Assembly (NCBI GenBank): GCA_031417915.1
Contig: JANOWN010000037.1
Coordinates: 4,793-68,792 of the forward strand
Origin: Methylotenera_A sp031417915
GTDB taxonomy: Bacteria; Pseudomonadota; Gammaproteobacteria; Burkholderiales; Methylophilaceae
Length of the DNA: 64,000 nucleotides
Direction of reading: 5' to 3'
Below, piece after piece: positions 1-8,320 of the stretch. The notes below the pieces were generated by a model. That model was not told where the DNA came from. It saw only the letters and a program-made list of their open reading frames with translations, and made no database searches. The position numbers and the translations under genes were made by a program. Each line of letters opens with the position of its first letter. Positions within the stretch are counted from its first letter, which is position 1.

Positions 1-251
1 AGCAATACTTTTTTAATCAGAACAAAACCAAACTTGCTCAACAAGAAATGGTTGCGCTGAATGAAAAAGCAAAAATTGAGTTTGTAGGTGCATTTAAAGA
101 CATGAAAAAATCTGAATTAACGCAGCCACAAGCAGTTCAGCCAGCGCCAGTGAAGACCAAGGCAACGACAGATACGCCAACGGCAAGCAAAAAATCAGAC
201 GAGCAAAATGCGACAGCAGCAAGCATAGAAAAAGGCTTATCTGGCCTTTAA
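1..251 (+). CDS. epsD: C-terminal end of EpsD-family peptidyl-prolyl cis-trans isomerase (5' truncated by window)
   Basis: The reading frame is open from base 3 and ends at 251, so only the last 82 residues of a longer protein are visible. The piece starts with a charged helical stretch (KAKIEFVGAFKDM) resembling the end of EpsD-type parvulin/SurA-like periplasmic prolyl isomerases, then a low-complexity Ala/Pro/Thr/Lys tail. In methanolan-type eps clusters epsD directly precedes epsE, which is the case here: epsE starts 4 bp after this stop. The assignment rests mostly on that context because the catalytic domain lies outside the window. The visible ATG at 48 is internal, not a start. Confidence 0.5.
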   Translation, partial: QYFFNQNKTKLAQQEMVALNEKAKIEFVGAFKDMKKSELTQPQAVQPAPVKTKATTDTPTASKKSDEQNATAASIEKGLSGL

Positions 252-255
252 TCAA

Positions 256-1341
256 ATGAATAAGTATCGAGATAGAAGTGAGCCTGTGTTGAAATTAAAA
301 AAATACTTAAGCAGTTTTTTCGCATGCGTAATGCTGTTGTTGATGGGCGCTTGGCTGAATACGGCCGTGGCAGAAGACGCTAATTACCTTTTAGGCTCGG
401 GCGATATGCTTAAAATCAGCGTCTATAACAATCCAGATTTAATACTGGAAACGCGCGTGAGTGAGCGCGGTATGATTACTTTCCCTTTAATTGGAGAGGT
501 GCAGGTGGCAGGCATTACCGCATCTGCCGCAGAAAAGAAAATTGCAAAATTGCTGGAAACGGGCAACTTTGTGAAACAACCGCAGGTGAATCTTCTAGTA
601 ACGCAGTTTCAGAGCAAAATGGTTTCTGTGCTTGGCAGTGTGCTTAAGCCTGGGCGTTATCCTCTAGAGCGCGCTACCAATATTGCTGATTTGCTGGCGC
701 TAGTCGGCGGCGCTACCGCAGACGGCTCTGACTTAGTGACAATCATCGGAAAAACAGGCAAGAAGGAATACGACCTGCATAACATTGTCGGCAAAGGTGA
801 GAACGCACAAAATGTGCCGTTGGAAGGCGGCGAGATTGTTTATGTACAAGCACGCGATGTTTCCATAATGGGACAAGTGAATCGCCCAGGCAAGTATGCG
901 GTAACTGGTGGCGTGCGTACTTTGGGCGATTTTCTCAGCGTAGCTGGCGGCATTAATCCTGGCGGCTCAGACACTGTGACTGTCACCACGTTTCGTGATG
1001 GTAAGCAAAATCGCTTTGAAGTGGATATTGAAAACTTGTTTCGCACGGGCAATAACGCCGCCAATATTGAGCTTACTAGCGGTGATACTGTTTACGTGCC
1101 GCGTGCGCCTATGGTGTATATCTATGGAGAAGTGCAGCGTCCAGGCTCGTTCCGTATCGAGCGCAATATGACGGTAATCCAAGCCTTAGCGCAAGGTGGC
1201 GGCTTAACGCCGCGTGGCACACAGCGCAATATTGAGCTACATAGGCGCAATGCAAAAGGTGGGGTAGAGAAGTTATCGCCTGCGCTAACCGATTTAGTAC
1301 AACAGGACGATGTACTTTACGTACAAGAAAGCCTGTTCTAG
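256..1341 (+). CDS. epsE: Polysaccharide export outer-membrane protein EpsE (Wza-like)
   Basis: A 361-residue secreted protein that should form the outer-membrane/periplasmic channel for exopolysaccharide export. A hydrophobic signal segment lies at about residues 20-40 ending in AVA-ED. It is followed by a Poly_export domain (about 41-120, with LGSGDMLKISVYNNPDL) and at least two SLBB repeats (about 130-200 and 205-290, each with a VxGQV/GEVxRPG core) plus a third short one near the C-terminus. There is no lipobox cysteine at the cleavage site, unlike classical Wza. It lies between epsD and epsF with a 9-bp gap to the latter, fitting a PEP-CTERM-associated eps operon. The start could also be the GTG/TTG about 30 bp downstream, which would give a more compact signal peptide. 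Confidence 0.9.
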   Translation: MNKYRDRSEPVLKLKKYLSSFFACVMLLLMGAWLNTAVAEDANYLLGSGDMLKISVYNNPDLILETRVSERGMITFPLIGEVQVAGITASAAEKKIAKLLETGNFVKQPQVNLLVTQFQSKMVSVLGSVLKPGRYPLERATNIADLLALVGGATADGSDLVTIIGKTGKKEYDLHNIVGKGENAQNVPLEGGEIVYVQARDVSIMGQVNRPGKYAVTGGVRTLGDFLSVAGGINPGGSDTVTVTTFRDGKQNRFEVDIENLFRTGNNAANIELTSGDTVYVPRAPMVYIYGEVQRPGSFRIERNMTVIQALAQGGGLTPRGTQRNIELHRRNAKGGVEKLSPALTDLVQQDDVLYVQESLF

Positions 1342-1350
1342 GAATCCATT

Positions 1351-2754
1351 ATGAATTTAACCCAGTTTTTACTTATTCTAAAAGCGCGCGCCAAAATTGT
1401 CTTAGCTGTGATCGGCTTGGTTGTATTGGCGACCCTTGTGATTAATTTGCTGTTGCCCAAGATATACAAGGCCACGACCTCGCTGGTGCTCAATTATAAA
1501 GGTGTTGATCCTGTCACGGGACTTAGTGTGCCTGCGCAGTTAATGCCAGGTTATATGGCCACACAGATTGATATTATTACCAGTCGCAATGTAGCTTTGA
1601 AAGTAGTCGAGCAACTCAAATTTGCTGAGAATCGATCTGCACAAAAGCAATTTACGGATGCGACTGGCGGTAAAGGCGATATTCGAACATGGTTTGCGGA
1701 CAAGCTACTAGGTGGTCTTGAGGCGAAACCATCGCGCGAAAGTAGCGTGATTGAGATTTCTTTTAGTGGCACAGATCCTGAGTTTGCGGCGGCGCTGGCG
1801 AATGCTTTTGCCGAGGCTTATCAGCAGACCAACATTCAGCTCAAAGCGGAACCATCACAAAGAGCCTCAGAGTTTTTAGGCGAAAAGACCAAAGCCTTGC
1901 GTGCTAATTTAGAAGAAGCCAATGCCAGAATGTCGATATACCAGCAAGAAAAAGGCTTGACCAGTGTGATGGGTAATTTGGATGTGGAAAGTGCGCGTTT
2001 GAACGAATTGTCATCTCAATTAGTGGCCGCGCAGTCGCAGAATTTTGATTCCGCTTCACGCCAGCAGCGCACGCGTGGCAATGGTGATGAATCGCCTGAC
2101 CTAGCGGCTAATCCCATTGTGCAGAATTTAAAAATAGCGATTACCCAAGCCGAATCCAAATTCTCCGAGATGTCGCAGCGTCTTGGCTCAAGCCATCCGC
2201 AATATCAATCTGCCGAGGCGGAGTTAAATAAACTCAAAAGTCAGCTGCAAGAGCAAACTCGTAAAGCGACTACTTCTATTGGCGGCACGGCGCGTATCAG
2301 CCAGCAGATGGAGTCTGAGCTTAGAGCCTCTGTAATAGCCCAGAAGGCGCGCGTGCTGGAACTTAACCGTTCTAGAGATGAGCTTTCGGTGTTGCAACGC
2401 GATGTAGAAAATGCACAGCGCGCAGTGGATTTAGCCAGTCAGCGCTTTACCCAGACGGCGATAGAAGGCAGTGTGAATCAGGCCGACATTGCGGTGCTTA
2501 ACCCTGCTGTAGCCCCACAAAATCGCGCTAGTCCGAGAATTTTATTTAATCTCATATTAGCTGGATTTCTTGGCACCATACTAGGCGTAGCGGCAGGATT
2601 GCTGGCAGAGATGAGAGACAGACGCGTACGCAGCCGTGAAGACATTAGCGAGCTACTTGAGATACCCGTTTTGGCCGTTATCAAGAGTAAGAAACCTAAA
2701 AAAACCGCTAAAGAATTGTTCGGCTTATCACGTAGCTTTCTCAAGGCTGCCTGA
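1351..2754 (+). CDS. epsF: Chain-length determinant protein EpsF (Wzz-type)
   Basis: A 467-residue inner-membrane polysaccharide co-polymerase. It has the expected architecture: a short cytoplasmic N-terminus, a transmembrane helix at about 14-34, a long periplasmic region rich in coiled coil (about 160-390, many Glu/Gln/Arg/Ala heptads), a proline-rich NPAVAPQNRASPR stretch, then a second transmembrane helix at about 400-425 and a basic cytoplasmic tail. It should set polysaccharide chain length together with EpsG. Spacing of 9 bp from epsE and 10 bp to epsG indicates one operon. Confidence 0.9.
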   Translation: MNLTQFLLILKARAKIVLAVIGLVVLATLVINLLLPKIYKATTSLVLNYKGVDPVTGLSVPAQLMPGYMATQIDIITSRNVALKVVEQLKFAENRSAQKQFTDATGGKGDIRTWFADKLLGGLEAKPSRESSVIEISFSGTDPEFAAALANAFAEAYQQTNIQLKAEPSQRASEFLGEKTKALRANLEEANARMSIYQQEKGLTSVMGNLDVESARLNELSSQLVAAQSQNFDSASRQQRTRGNGDESPDLAANPIVQNLKIAITQAESKFSEMSQRLGSSHPQYQSAEAELNKLKSQLQEQTRKATTSIGGTARISQQMESELRASVIAQKARVLELNRSRDELSVLQRDVENAQRAVDLASQRFTQTAIEGSVNQADIAVLNPAVAPQNRASPRILFNLILAGFLGTILGVAAGLLAEMRDRRVRSREDISELLEIPVLAVIKSKKPKKTAKELFGLSRSFLKAA

Positions 2755-2764
2755 GGAAAAAACT

Positions 2765-3517
2765 ATGCAAAATAATACTGTGACGCAACTCAATTCGCCA
2801 GCTTTAAAAATTCAAACGCTGGAAACCATGCAAGCGAAAAGTAATGGCGCAAGCCACGGAACTGACTTTGGTCATCAACGGCTTAGCCCAGAACTTATCG
2901 CTATTTCTCAACCCTATGCGCCACAGGTAGAAGCATTGCGGGTGCTTCGCGGCCAGTTGATGATGCGCTGGTTTAACGATGGGCATCAATCTTTGGCCAT
3001 CGTAAGCGCTAAAGCAGGCGATGGATGCAGTTTTTTAGCGGCTAATTTAGCGGTGGTATTTGCACAATTAGGGCAACGCACTTTGCTTGTGGATGCTAAT
3101 TTGCGCGATCCGCGTCAGCATCACATTTTTAAGTTAAAAGCCAATAGTGGCCTCTCAGATATTTTAGCTGGTCGAGCAGATTTAAATTCGGCCATTCAGA
3201 TGGAATCAATTGAAAATCTCTCAGTGCTTGGCGCAGGTACGGGCACAGGTGCGGTAGCTTCCAATCCCTTAGAGCTGCTAAGTCGAGCAAGTTTCAAAGT
3301 GCTCATGAAGCAGGCGGCAGCTCAATATGGTGTTGTGCTTGTTGACACTACGCCCGTAACGATTACCGCCGACGCGCAGGCCACAGTTGCCCAGTGCGGC
3401 AGTGCCTTGCTGGTTTCTCGGCTTAATCACAGCAAGCTCTCTGATTTGACTGAGATGCGCGACCAGATTGCCATCACAGGCGTTCAAATAGTAGGCAGCG
3501 TGATTAACGACTTTTAG
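2765..3517 (+). CDS. epsG: Tyrosine-kinase-like chain-length regulator EpsG (degenerate Walker A)
   Basis: A BY-kinase/ParA-like ATPase domain of 250 residues. The start at 2765 is chosen because a GAGGAAAAAACT stretch sits just upstream and because the longer in-frame version overlaps epsF heavily. The P-loop region reads SAKAGDGCSF followed by LAANLAVVFAQLG and TLLVDANLRDPRQH, as in EpsG proteins. The normal Lys (or Arg) of the GxG(K/R)S loop is Cys here. A Walker-B-like VVLVDTTPV is present. There is no C-terminal tyrosine cluster. It probably partners the membrane protein EpsF; whether it still binds ATP and phosphorylates is uncertain. Confidence 0.85.
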   Translation: MQNNTVTQLNSPALKIQTLETMQAKSNGASHGTDFGHQRLSPELIAISQPYAPQVEALRVLRGQLMMRWFNDGHQSLAIVSAKAGDGCSFLAANLAVVFAQLGQRTLLVDANLRDPRQHHIFKLKANSGLSDILAGRADLNSAIQMESIENLSVLGAGTGTGAVASNPLELLSRASFKVLMKQAAAQYGVVLVDTTPVTITADAQATVAQCGSALLVSRLNHSKLSDLTEMRDQIAITGVQIVGSVINDF

Positions 3518-3567
3518 TAGCACGCTAATTTAACACCGCTTTTACACTCATATCGAAATGTTTATCA

Positions 3568-4650
3568 ATGACTAAAGTCGCACTCATCACAGGCATCACA
3601 GGGCAAGACGGTTCCTATTTAGCTGAATTTTTGCTTGGCAAAGGCTATATCGTACATGGCGTAAAACGCCGCGCCTCATCGTTTAATACCGACCGCATCG
3701 ACCACTTATATCAAGACCCGCATGTCAATAACAAAAATTTTGTGTTGCATTATGGCGACTTAACCGACTCGACCAATTTAATCCGCATTATCCAGCAAAC
3801 ACAGCCGGATGAGATTTACAACCTAGCCGCCATGAGCCATGTTGCGGTGAGTTTTGAAATGCCAGAATACACCGCCAATGCCGATGGTATTGGCACTTTG
3901 CGTATTTTAGAAGCCATTAGAATTTTGGGCATGGAGAAAAAAACCAAGTTCTACCAAGCATCCACTTCAGAACTTTATGGCTTGGTGCAAGAAACCCCAC
4001 AAAAAGAAACTACGCCATTCTACCCTCGCAGCCCTTACGCAGTGGCCAAACTTTACGCCTACTGGATTACTGTCAATTATCGTGAAGCGTATGGCATTTA
4101 TGCCTGTAACGGCATCCTGTTTAACCACGAAAGCCCGGTACGCGGCGAAACCTTCGTCACCCGCAAAATCACCCGCGCGCTAGCCCGCATAAATCTTGGT
4201 CTGCAGGACTGTTTATATTTAGGCAATATGGACGCGCTACGCGATTGGGGGCACGCCAAAGACTATGTCGAAATGCAATGGTTGATGCTACAACAAGATA
4301 CCCCAGAAGACTTTGTCATCGCAACAGGCGTGCAATACAGCGTGCGTGACTTTGTCAATGCGGCGGCTAAAGAGCTGAACATGCAAATTACTTGGCGCGG
4401 CACAGGCGTGGAAGAAAAAGGCTATTGGCAAGATAAATGTATCGTGCAAGTAGATTCGCGCTATTTCCGCCCGACTGAAGTAGAGACGCTGCTTGGCGAC
4501 CCAAGCAAAGCCAAACAAAAACTCGGCTGGACACCAAAAATCACATTTCATGAACTGGTCGCTGAAATGGTGCGAGAAGATTACAAATCCGCCCAGCGTG
4601 ATGAGCTGATTAAAGAGCATGGTTATCAAGCCATGGATTATCACGAGTAA
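3568..4650 (+). CDS. gmd: GDP-mannose 4,6-dehydratase
   Basis: A 360-residue short-chain dehydrogenase/reductase-family enzyme that converts GDP-D-mannose to GDP-4-keto-6-deoxy-D-mannose, the first step to GDP-L-fucose. The nucleotide-binding loop GITGQDGSYLAEFLL is at the N-terminus, the catalytic YxxxK appears as SPYAVAKLYAYW near residue 155, and the Gmd signature YNLAAMSHVAVSFE and RDWGHAKDYV are present. Length is normal for the family. It is followed after 5 bp by fcl, which finishes the pathway, and GDP-mannose would come from manC at the far end of the same cluster. Confidence 0.97.
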   Translation: MTKVALITGITGQDGSYLAEFLLGKGYIVHGVKRRASSFNTDRIDHLYQDPHVNNKNFVLHYGDLTDSTNLIRIIQQTQPDEIYNLAAMSHVAVSFEMPEYTANADGIGTLRILEAIRILGMEKKTKFYQASTSELYGLVQETPQKETTPFYPRSPYAVAKLYAYWITVNYREAYGIYACNGILFNHESPVRGETFVTRKITRALARINLGLQDCLYLGNMDALRDWGHAKDYVEMQWLMLQQDTPEDFVIATGVQYSVRDFVNAAAKELNMQITWRGTGVEEKGYWQDKCIVQVDSRYFRPTEVETLLGDPSKAKQKLGWTPKITFHELVAEMVREDYKSAQRDELIKEHGYQAMDYHE

Positions 4651-4655
4651 ATCAA

Positions 4656-5636
4656 ATGGATAAAAACGCTAAAATATATGTTGCAGGGCATCGTGGGCTA
4701 GTCGGCTCGGCCATCATGCGCCAGTTGAGTGTGCAAGGCTATAGCAATATTGTGACGCGCACCCATGCAGAACTTGATTTAACCAATCAACAAGCAGTGG
4801 CTGATTTTTTTGCGAAAGAAAAGCCTGAATACGTGTTTTTAGCGGCTGCCAAAGTGGGTGGAATTCATGCCAACAATACCTATCCTGCAGAGTTCATACT
4901 TTCAAATTTAGCCATTCAAACCAACGTTATTCATCATTCCTATTTAAATAGTGTTAAACGCTTATTATTTTTAGGCTCAAGCTGTATTTACCCGCGTGAT
5001 TGCCCACAACCCATTAAAGAAGAGTATTTGCTTACTGGTACGCTAGAGACTACAAATAGACCTTACGCATTAGCTAAAATCTCAGGCATAGAAATGTGCT
5101 GGAGCTATAACCGTCAATACGGCACGCAGTATATGGCCGTCATGCCAACTAATCTATATGGGGCAGGTGATAACTATCACCTAGAAAATAGCCATGTAAT
5201 CCCTGCAATGATTCGTAAATTTCATGAAGCGAAAATCAACAATCAAGCCAGCGTAACGGTATGGGGTACAGGCACACCTAAGCGTGAGTTTTTATATAGC
5301 AACGACATGGCAGAAGCCTGTGTCTTCGTCATCAATTTGGCCGATGAGATATATCAGCCTTTATTGGCCTCAGATAGAAATGATGGCTTACCACCCTTGC
5401 TTAATTTAGGTAGTGCTAGTGATTTAACCATAGCTGAGCTGGCTCACATGGTTAAAGAAGTTGTAGGTTTTAATGGTGAGATTACTTTTGACACCACCAA
5501 GCCAGATGGACCAATGAGAAAGTTCATGGATTCTAGTCGATTGAACCAACTTGGCTGGCACGCCAGAATTGGTTTGCGGCAAGGGCTAGCGCTTGCTTAC
5601 GCAACGGCACCATTTAATGAGTTAAAAGCGGTATGA
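4656..5636 (+). CDS. fcl: GDP-L-fucose synthase
   Basis: A 326-residue SDR enzyme (3,5-epimerase/4-reductase, WcaG) that turns GDP-4-keto-6-deoxymannose into GDP-L-fucose. The N-terminal AGHRGLVGSAI NADP loop, the KVGGIHANN segment, the SSCIYP loop and the catalytic Tyr-x3-Lys (RPYALAKISG) are all visible. Its last codons overlap the start of the exosortase gene (ATGA), so the two are probably translationally coupled. Together with gmd it implies an L-fucose-containing polysaccharide. Confidence 0.97.
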   Translation: MDKNAKIYVAGHRGLVGSAIMRQLSVQGYSNIVTRTHAELDLTNQQAVADFFAKEKPEYVFLAAAKVGGIHANNTYPAEFILSNLAIQTNVIHHSYLNSVKRLLFLGSSCIYPRDCPQPIKEEYLLTGTLETTNRPYALAKISGIEMCWSYNRQYGTQYMAVMPTNLYGAGDNYHLENSHVIPAMIRKFHEAKINNQASVTVWGTGTPKREFLYSNDMAEACVFVINLADEIYQPLLASDRNDGLPPLLNLGSASDLTIAELAHMVKEVVGFNGEITFDTTKPDGPMRKFMDSSRLNQLGWHARIGLRQGLALAYATAPFNELKAV

Positions 5637-6553
5637 ACACCTTAACTCAATCTGATTCATTGCTAGACAAAATGCGTGCTGTTCAAGTGCACTTTCTCGA
5701 CAACAGCGGTTTGTGGTTGATGTTTGCTGGCTTGGCAGTGATGTTTTTACCTACCTTATGGGGGCTTGTTGTCGTGAGTGGTTTGTGGGTGGATGACGAA
5801 CATTCACATGGCCCAATCATTCTTTCTATTTCGCTTTGGTTGCTTTGGAAGCGCTGGCGTGAAGTGCCCGATTTATCAAGCTTTAAACCTGCGCCAGCTT
5901 TAGCTTGGGGCTGTTTTATGGCTGCAGCCATTTTATACATTCCAGGCAGAGCGCTTGATATTATTTATTTTGAAACAGGCGCTTTTATTTGGGCATTAGC
6001 AGGCATTGTCTTGATGACGGGCGGAACTGGCTTGCTCAATAAGCTCAAGTTCCCTCTCATTTTTATGCTCTTCATGGTTCCGCTACCAAATACATTAGTG
6101 GGTCCACTCAGTAGTGTGATGAAGCTCGCCGTTTCCGCAGTCACTGTGAATATTTTGGCTTGGTTTGACTTGCCCGTTGCCCGAAATGGCGTAGTGATTT
6201 ATCTCGGCCAATATCAATTGTTGGTTGCGGATGCCTGCGCTGGGATGCGTACCTTATTTATGTTAGAAGCGCTTGGTATTCTGTATCTTAACCTAGTGCA
6301 TTACCCCTCTAAATTACGCAATATTGTGTTGCCTATACTGATTGTTCCCATTTCATTTACCGCCAATGTAGTGCGCGTGATTGTGCTTTCGCTCATCACA
6401 TACTACTGGGGCAATGCCGCTGGGCAGGGCTTCTTGCATGGTTTTGCAGGCATGGTGCTATTTTTGGCAGGTTTACTTCTGATGTTTGGAGCAGATTCGT
6501 TGTTACGTCTGTTCAGTCAAAAATGGAAGGATAGGAAACTTCATGCAAGCTGA
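5633..6553 (+). CDS. xrtB: Exosortase B (PEP-CTERM sorting cysteine protease)
   Basis: A 306-residue polytopic inner-membrane protein with about eight hydrophobic segments. The exosortase triad is visible: Cys202 in VADACAGMRT, Arg248 in TANVVRV and His269 in FLHGFAG. Known exosortases cleave and probably reattach proteins carrying a C-terminal PEP-CTERM signal, usually alongside exopolysaccharide synthesis. The ACAGMRTLFMLEAL form and the immediately following separate EpsI gene resemble the B type of Methylobacillus and relatives. Two candidate PEP-CTERM substrates are encoded at 23348-25066. The start codon overlaps the fcl stop. Confidence 0.93.
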   Translation: MNTLTQSDSLLDKMRAVQVHFLDNSGLWLMFAGLAVMFLPTLWGLVVVSGLWVDDEHSHGPIILSISLWLLWKRWREVPDLSSFKPAPALAWGCFMAAAILYIPGRALDIIYFETGAFIWALAGIVLMTGGTGLLNKLKFPLIFMLFMVPLPNTLVGPLSSVMKLAVSAVTVNILAWFDLPVARNGVVIYLGQYQLLVADACAGMRTLFMLEALGILYLNLVHYPSKLRNIVLPILIVPISFTANVVRVIVLSLITYYWGNAAGQGFLHGFAGMVLFLAGLLLMFGADSLLRLFSQKWKDRKLHAS

Positions 6554-7259
6554 AATGCGTTTTGCGGTAAGTCAAAAGCCTAATATCCATCATTGGCTGG
6601 TCGTGTTTTTTATGGCGGCTTGTTTTGCATTTGCCTCATGGCTAACGCCGCATCTTACTTGGTTTGAGCACATCGGCAGCCCACAATTTGAAGAAATTAC
6701 GCCTAAACAATTTGGCGATTGGGTTGAAATTACCGAGGCAGCAGGCAGCAGGATTGTTGACCCAGAGCAGCAATATGCTATCAATAATCTCTACACGCAA
6801 ACAGTGAGCCGCATCTATGAGCAGCGCGCCAGCGGGCGTCGAATCATGCTCTCATTGGCTTATGGCGATAATCAGACTTTCTCAAAACAATTGCATCGCC
6901 CCGAAGCTTGCTATTCGTCCCAAGGTTTTAAAATTGAAAATTTGTATGAAGATAAAATACAAGCTATCAGCAGGCCAATCGTTGTCAATCGAATGAAGGC
7001 AACTATCGGCTCAAGATTAGAGTATGTCACTTATTGGATTCGTATTGGCGACGGCATCATTAGCGGGCCCGCGACCGCTCTAAATATAGCGCGCTTGCAA
7101 ATGAGCTTAAAAGGTTACATCACAGATGGTCTGCTGTTTCGAGTTTCTGAAGTAGGCGACGATGAAGCTTTGTCGAACGCGCTGCAAGACCAGTTTATTG
7201 ACGATTTCCTACTAGCGCTTACTCCAGCGCAGCAGGCCATGATGGTGGGACTAAAATGA
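6543..7259 (+). CDS. epsI: EpsI-family exosortase-associated protein
   Basis: A 238-residue protein with one N-terminal membrane anchor (about 15-37) and a periplasmic EpsI domain containing the family's HRPEACYSSQGF motif, with conserved His/Cys. In other bacteria EpsI is either fused to exosortase or encoded next to it and is thought to help its function, possibly in polysaccharide processing. The ATG at 6543 overlaps the xrtB stop by 11 bp and is preferred over an in-frame codon at 6486 buried inside xrtB. Confidence 0.88.
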   Translation: MQAEMRFAVSQKPNIHHWLVVFFMAACFAFASWLTPHLTWFEHIGSPQFEEITPKQFGDWVEITEAAGSRIVDPEQQYAINNLYTQTVSRIYEQRASGRRIMLSLAYGDNQTFSKQLHRPEACYSSQGFKIENLYEDKIQAISRPIVVNRMKATIGSRLEYVTYWIRIGDGIISGPATALNIARLQMSLKGYITDGLLFRVSEVGDDEALSNALQDQFIDDFLLALTPAQQAMMVGLK

Positions 7260-7288
7260 TTGGCCTGCAACAGGTTCAAATGTGATCT

Positions 7289-8320
7289 ATGTCTCGCACT
7301 CTATCTATCTTGTATTTAGGGCCTATCAGCGGCACATGCCTTGACCGTGCCAATGCGTTAAGGCGACTTGGTCATGCTGTAGAACATCTGGATTTGCGAA
7401 TACTTTTACCTAAAACCGCGTGGGTGGATCGCATTACTTGGCGCATGGGTGGTCACTTAATCGCGCCGTGGTTAATGCGCAGTTTAGCCGAAGTACTGAA
7501 TGGCAAAAAGTTTGATTTATGTTACGTGGATGGCGGCGAATGGGTGACACCAAAAGTAATCTCTTTGCTACGTTTACATGCCAAAAAAGTGATTAATTAC
7601 AATATTGATGATCCGCTTGGTGCGCGCGATGGCGCACGTTTTAAAGCATATCGGCAAAGCTTGCCATATTACGATTTAAATATTGTGGTACGACAAGAAA
7701 ATGTGGCTGAAGCTGAAATGCTGAATGTAAAAAAAATCATGCGCGTTTACAGAAGCGCAGATGAGGTCTCTCACACGCCACGCAAGCTTAGCGAAAAAGA
7801 TCATCAAACTTGGGATTCTGAAGTACTTTTTTTGGGGACATGGTTTCCAGAACGCGGGCCATTTTTGCTTGCATTAATCCAACTAGGCGTGCCGTTGACA
7901 ATCCGTGGGTCTAATTGGCATAAAGCGACAGAATGGCCTCAACTTAAGCAATATTGGAAAGGCGGCGCAATCTCAGGTGATGATTATGCCAAGGCGATTC
8001 AATGTGCCAAAGTAAATTTGGGCTTGTTGTCAAAAGAAAATCGCGATTTACATACTACGCGCTCGCTTGAGATCCCTGCTTTGGGCGGCTTGCTTTGCGC
8101 TGAACGTACTAGTGAACACATCACAATGTACAACGAAGGCCAAGAGGCAGTTTTTTGGAAAGACGCAGAAGAATGTGCCGAGATCTGTCGCTTTGCGCTA
8201 AGTAATGAAAATCGCCGCCAAACAATTGCTGCAGCTGGGCATCTGCGTGTAAAGAAAAATGGTCACTATAACCAAATAATTTTAACCAACATATTGCAAG
8301 CGGCAGAGTTGACTACATGA
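7289..8320 (+). CDS. Glycosyltransferase, GT1/CgeB-like
   Basis: A 343-residue soluble protein. The N-terminus (LSILYLGPISGTCLDRANALRRLGH) and the C-terminal part (GLLSKENRDLHTTRSLEIPA, GGLLCAERTSEH) resemble glycosyltransferases with a GT-B fold of the CgeB/Glyco_trans_1_2 type. The donor and acceptor cannot be told from sequence. It precedes the flippase gene with an ATGA overlap and so belongs to the polysaccharide operon. No strong Shine-Dalgarno sequence is visible in front of its ATG. Confidence 0.75.
   Translation: MSRTLSILYLGPISGTCLDRANALRRLGHAVEHLDLRILLPKTAWVDRITWRMGGHLIAPWLMRSLAEVLNGKKFDLCYVDGGEWVTPKVISLLRLHAKKVINYNIDDPLGARDGARFKAYRQSLPYYDLNIVVRQENVAEAEMLNVKKIMRVYRSADEVSHTPRKLSEKDHQTWDSEVLFLGTWFPERGPFLLALIQLGVPLTIRGSNWHKATEWPQLKQYWKGGAISGDDYAKAIQCAKVNLGLLSKENRDLHTTRSLEIPALGGLLCAERTSEHITMYNEGQEAVFWKDAEECAEICRFALSNENRRQTIAAAGHLRVKKNGHYNQIILTNILQAAELTT

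Noticed and set aside
2636..2764. Longer N-terminus for EpsG
   Set aside because: The extra 43 residues come from out-of-frame epsF coding sequence; the ATG at 2765 has a Shine-Dalgarno-like sequence and follows the epsF stop.
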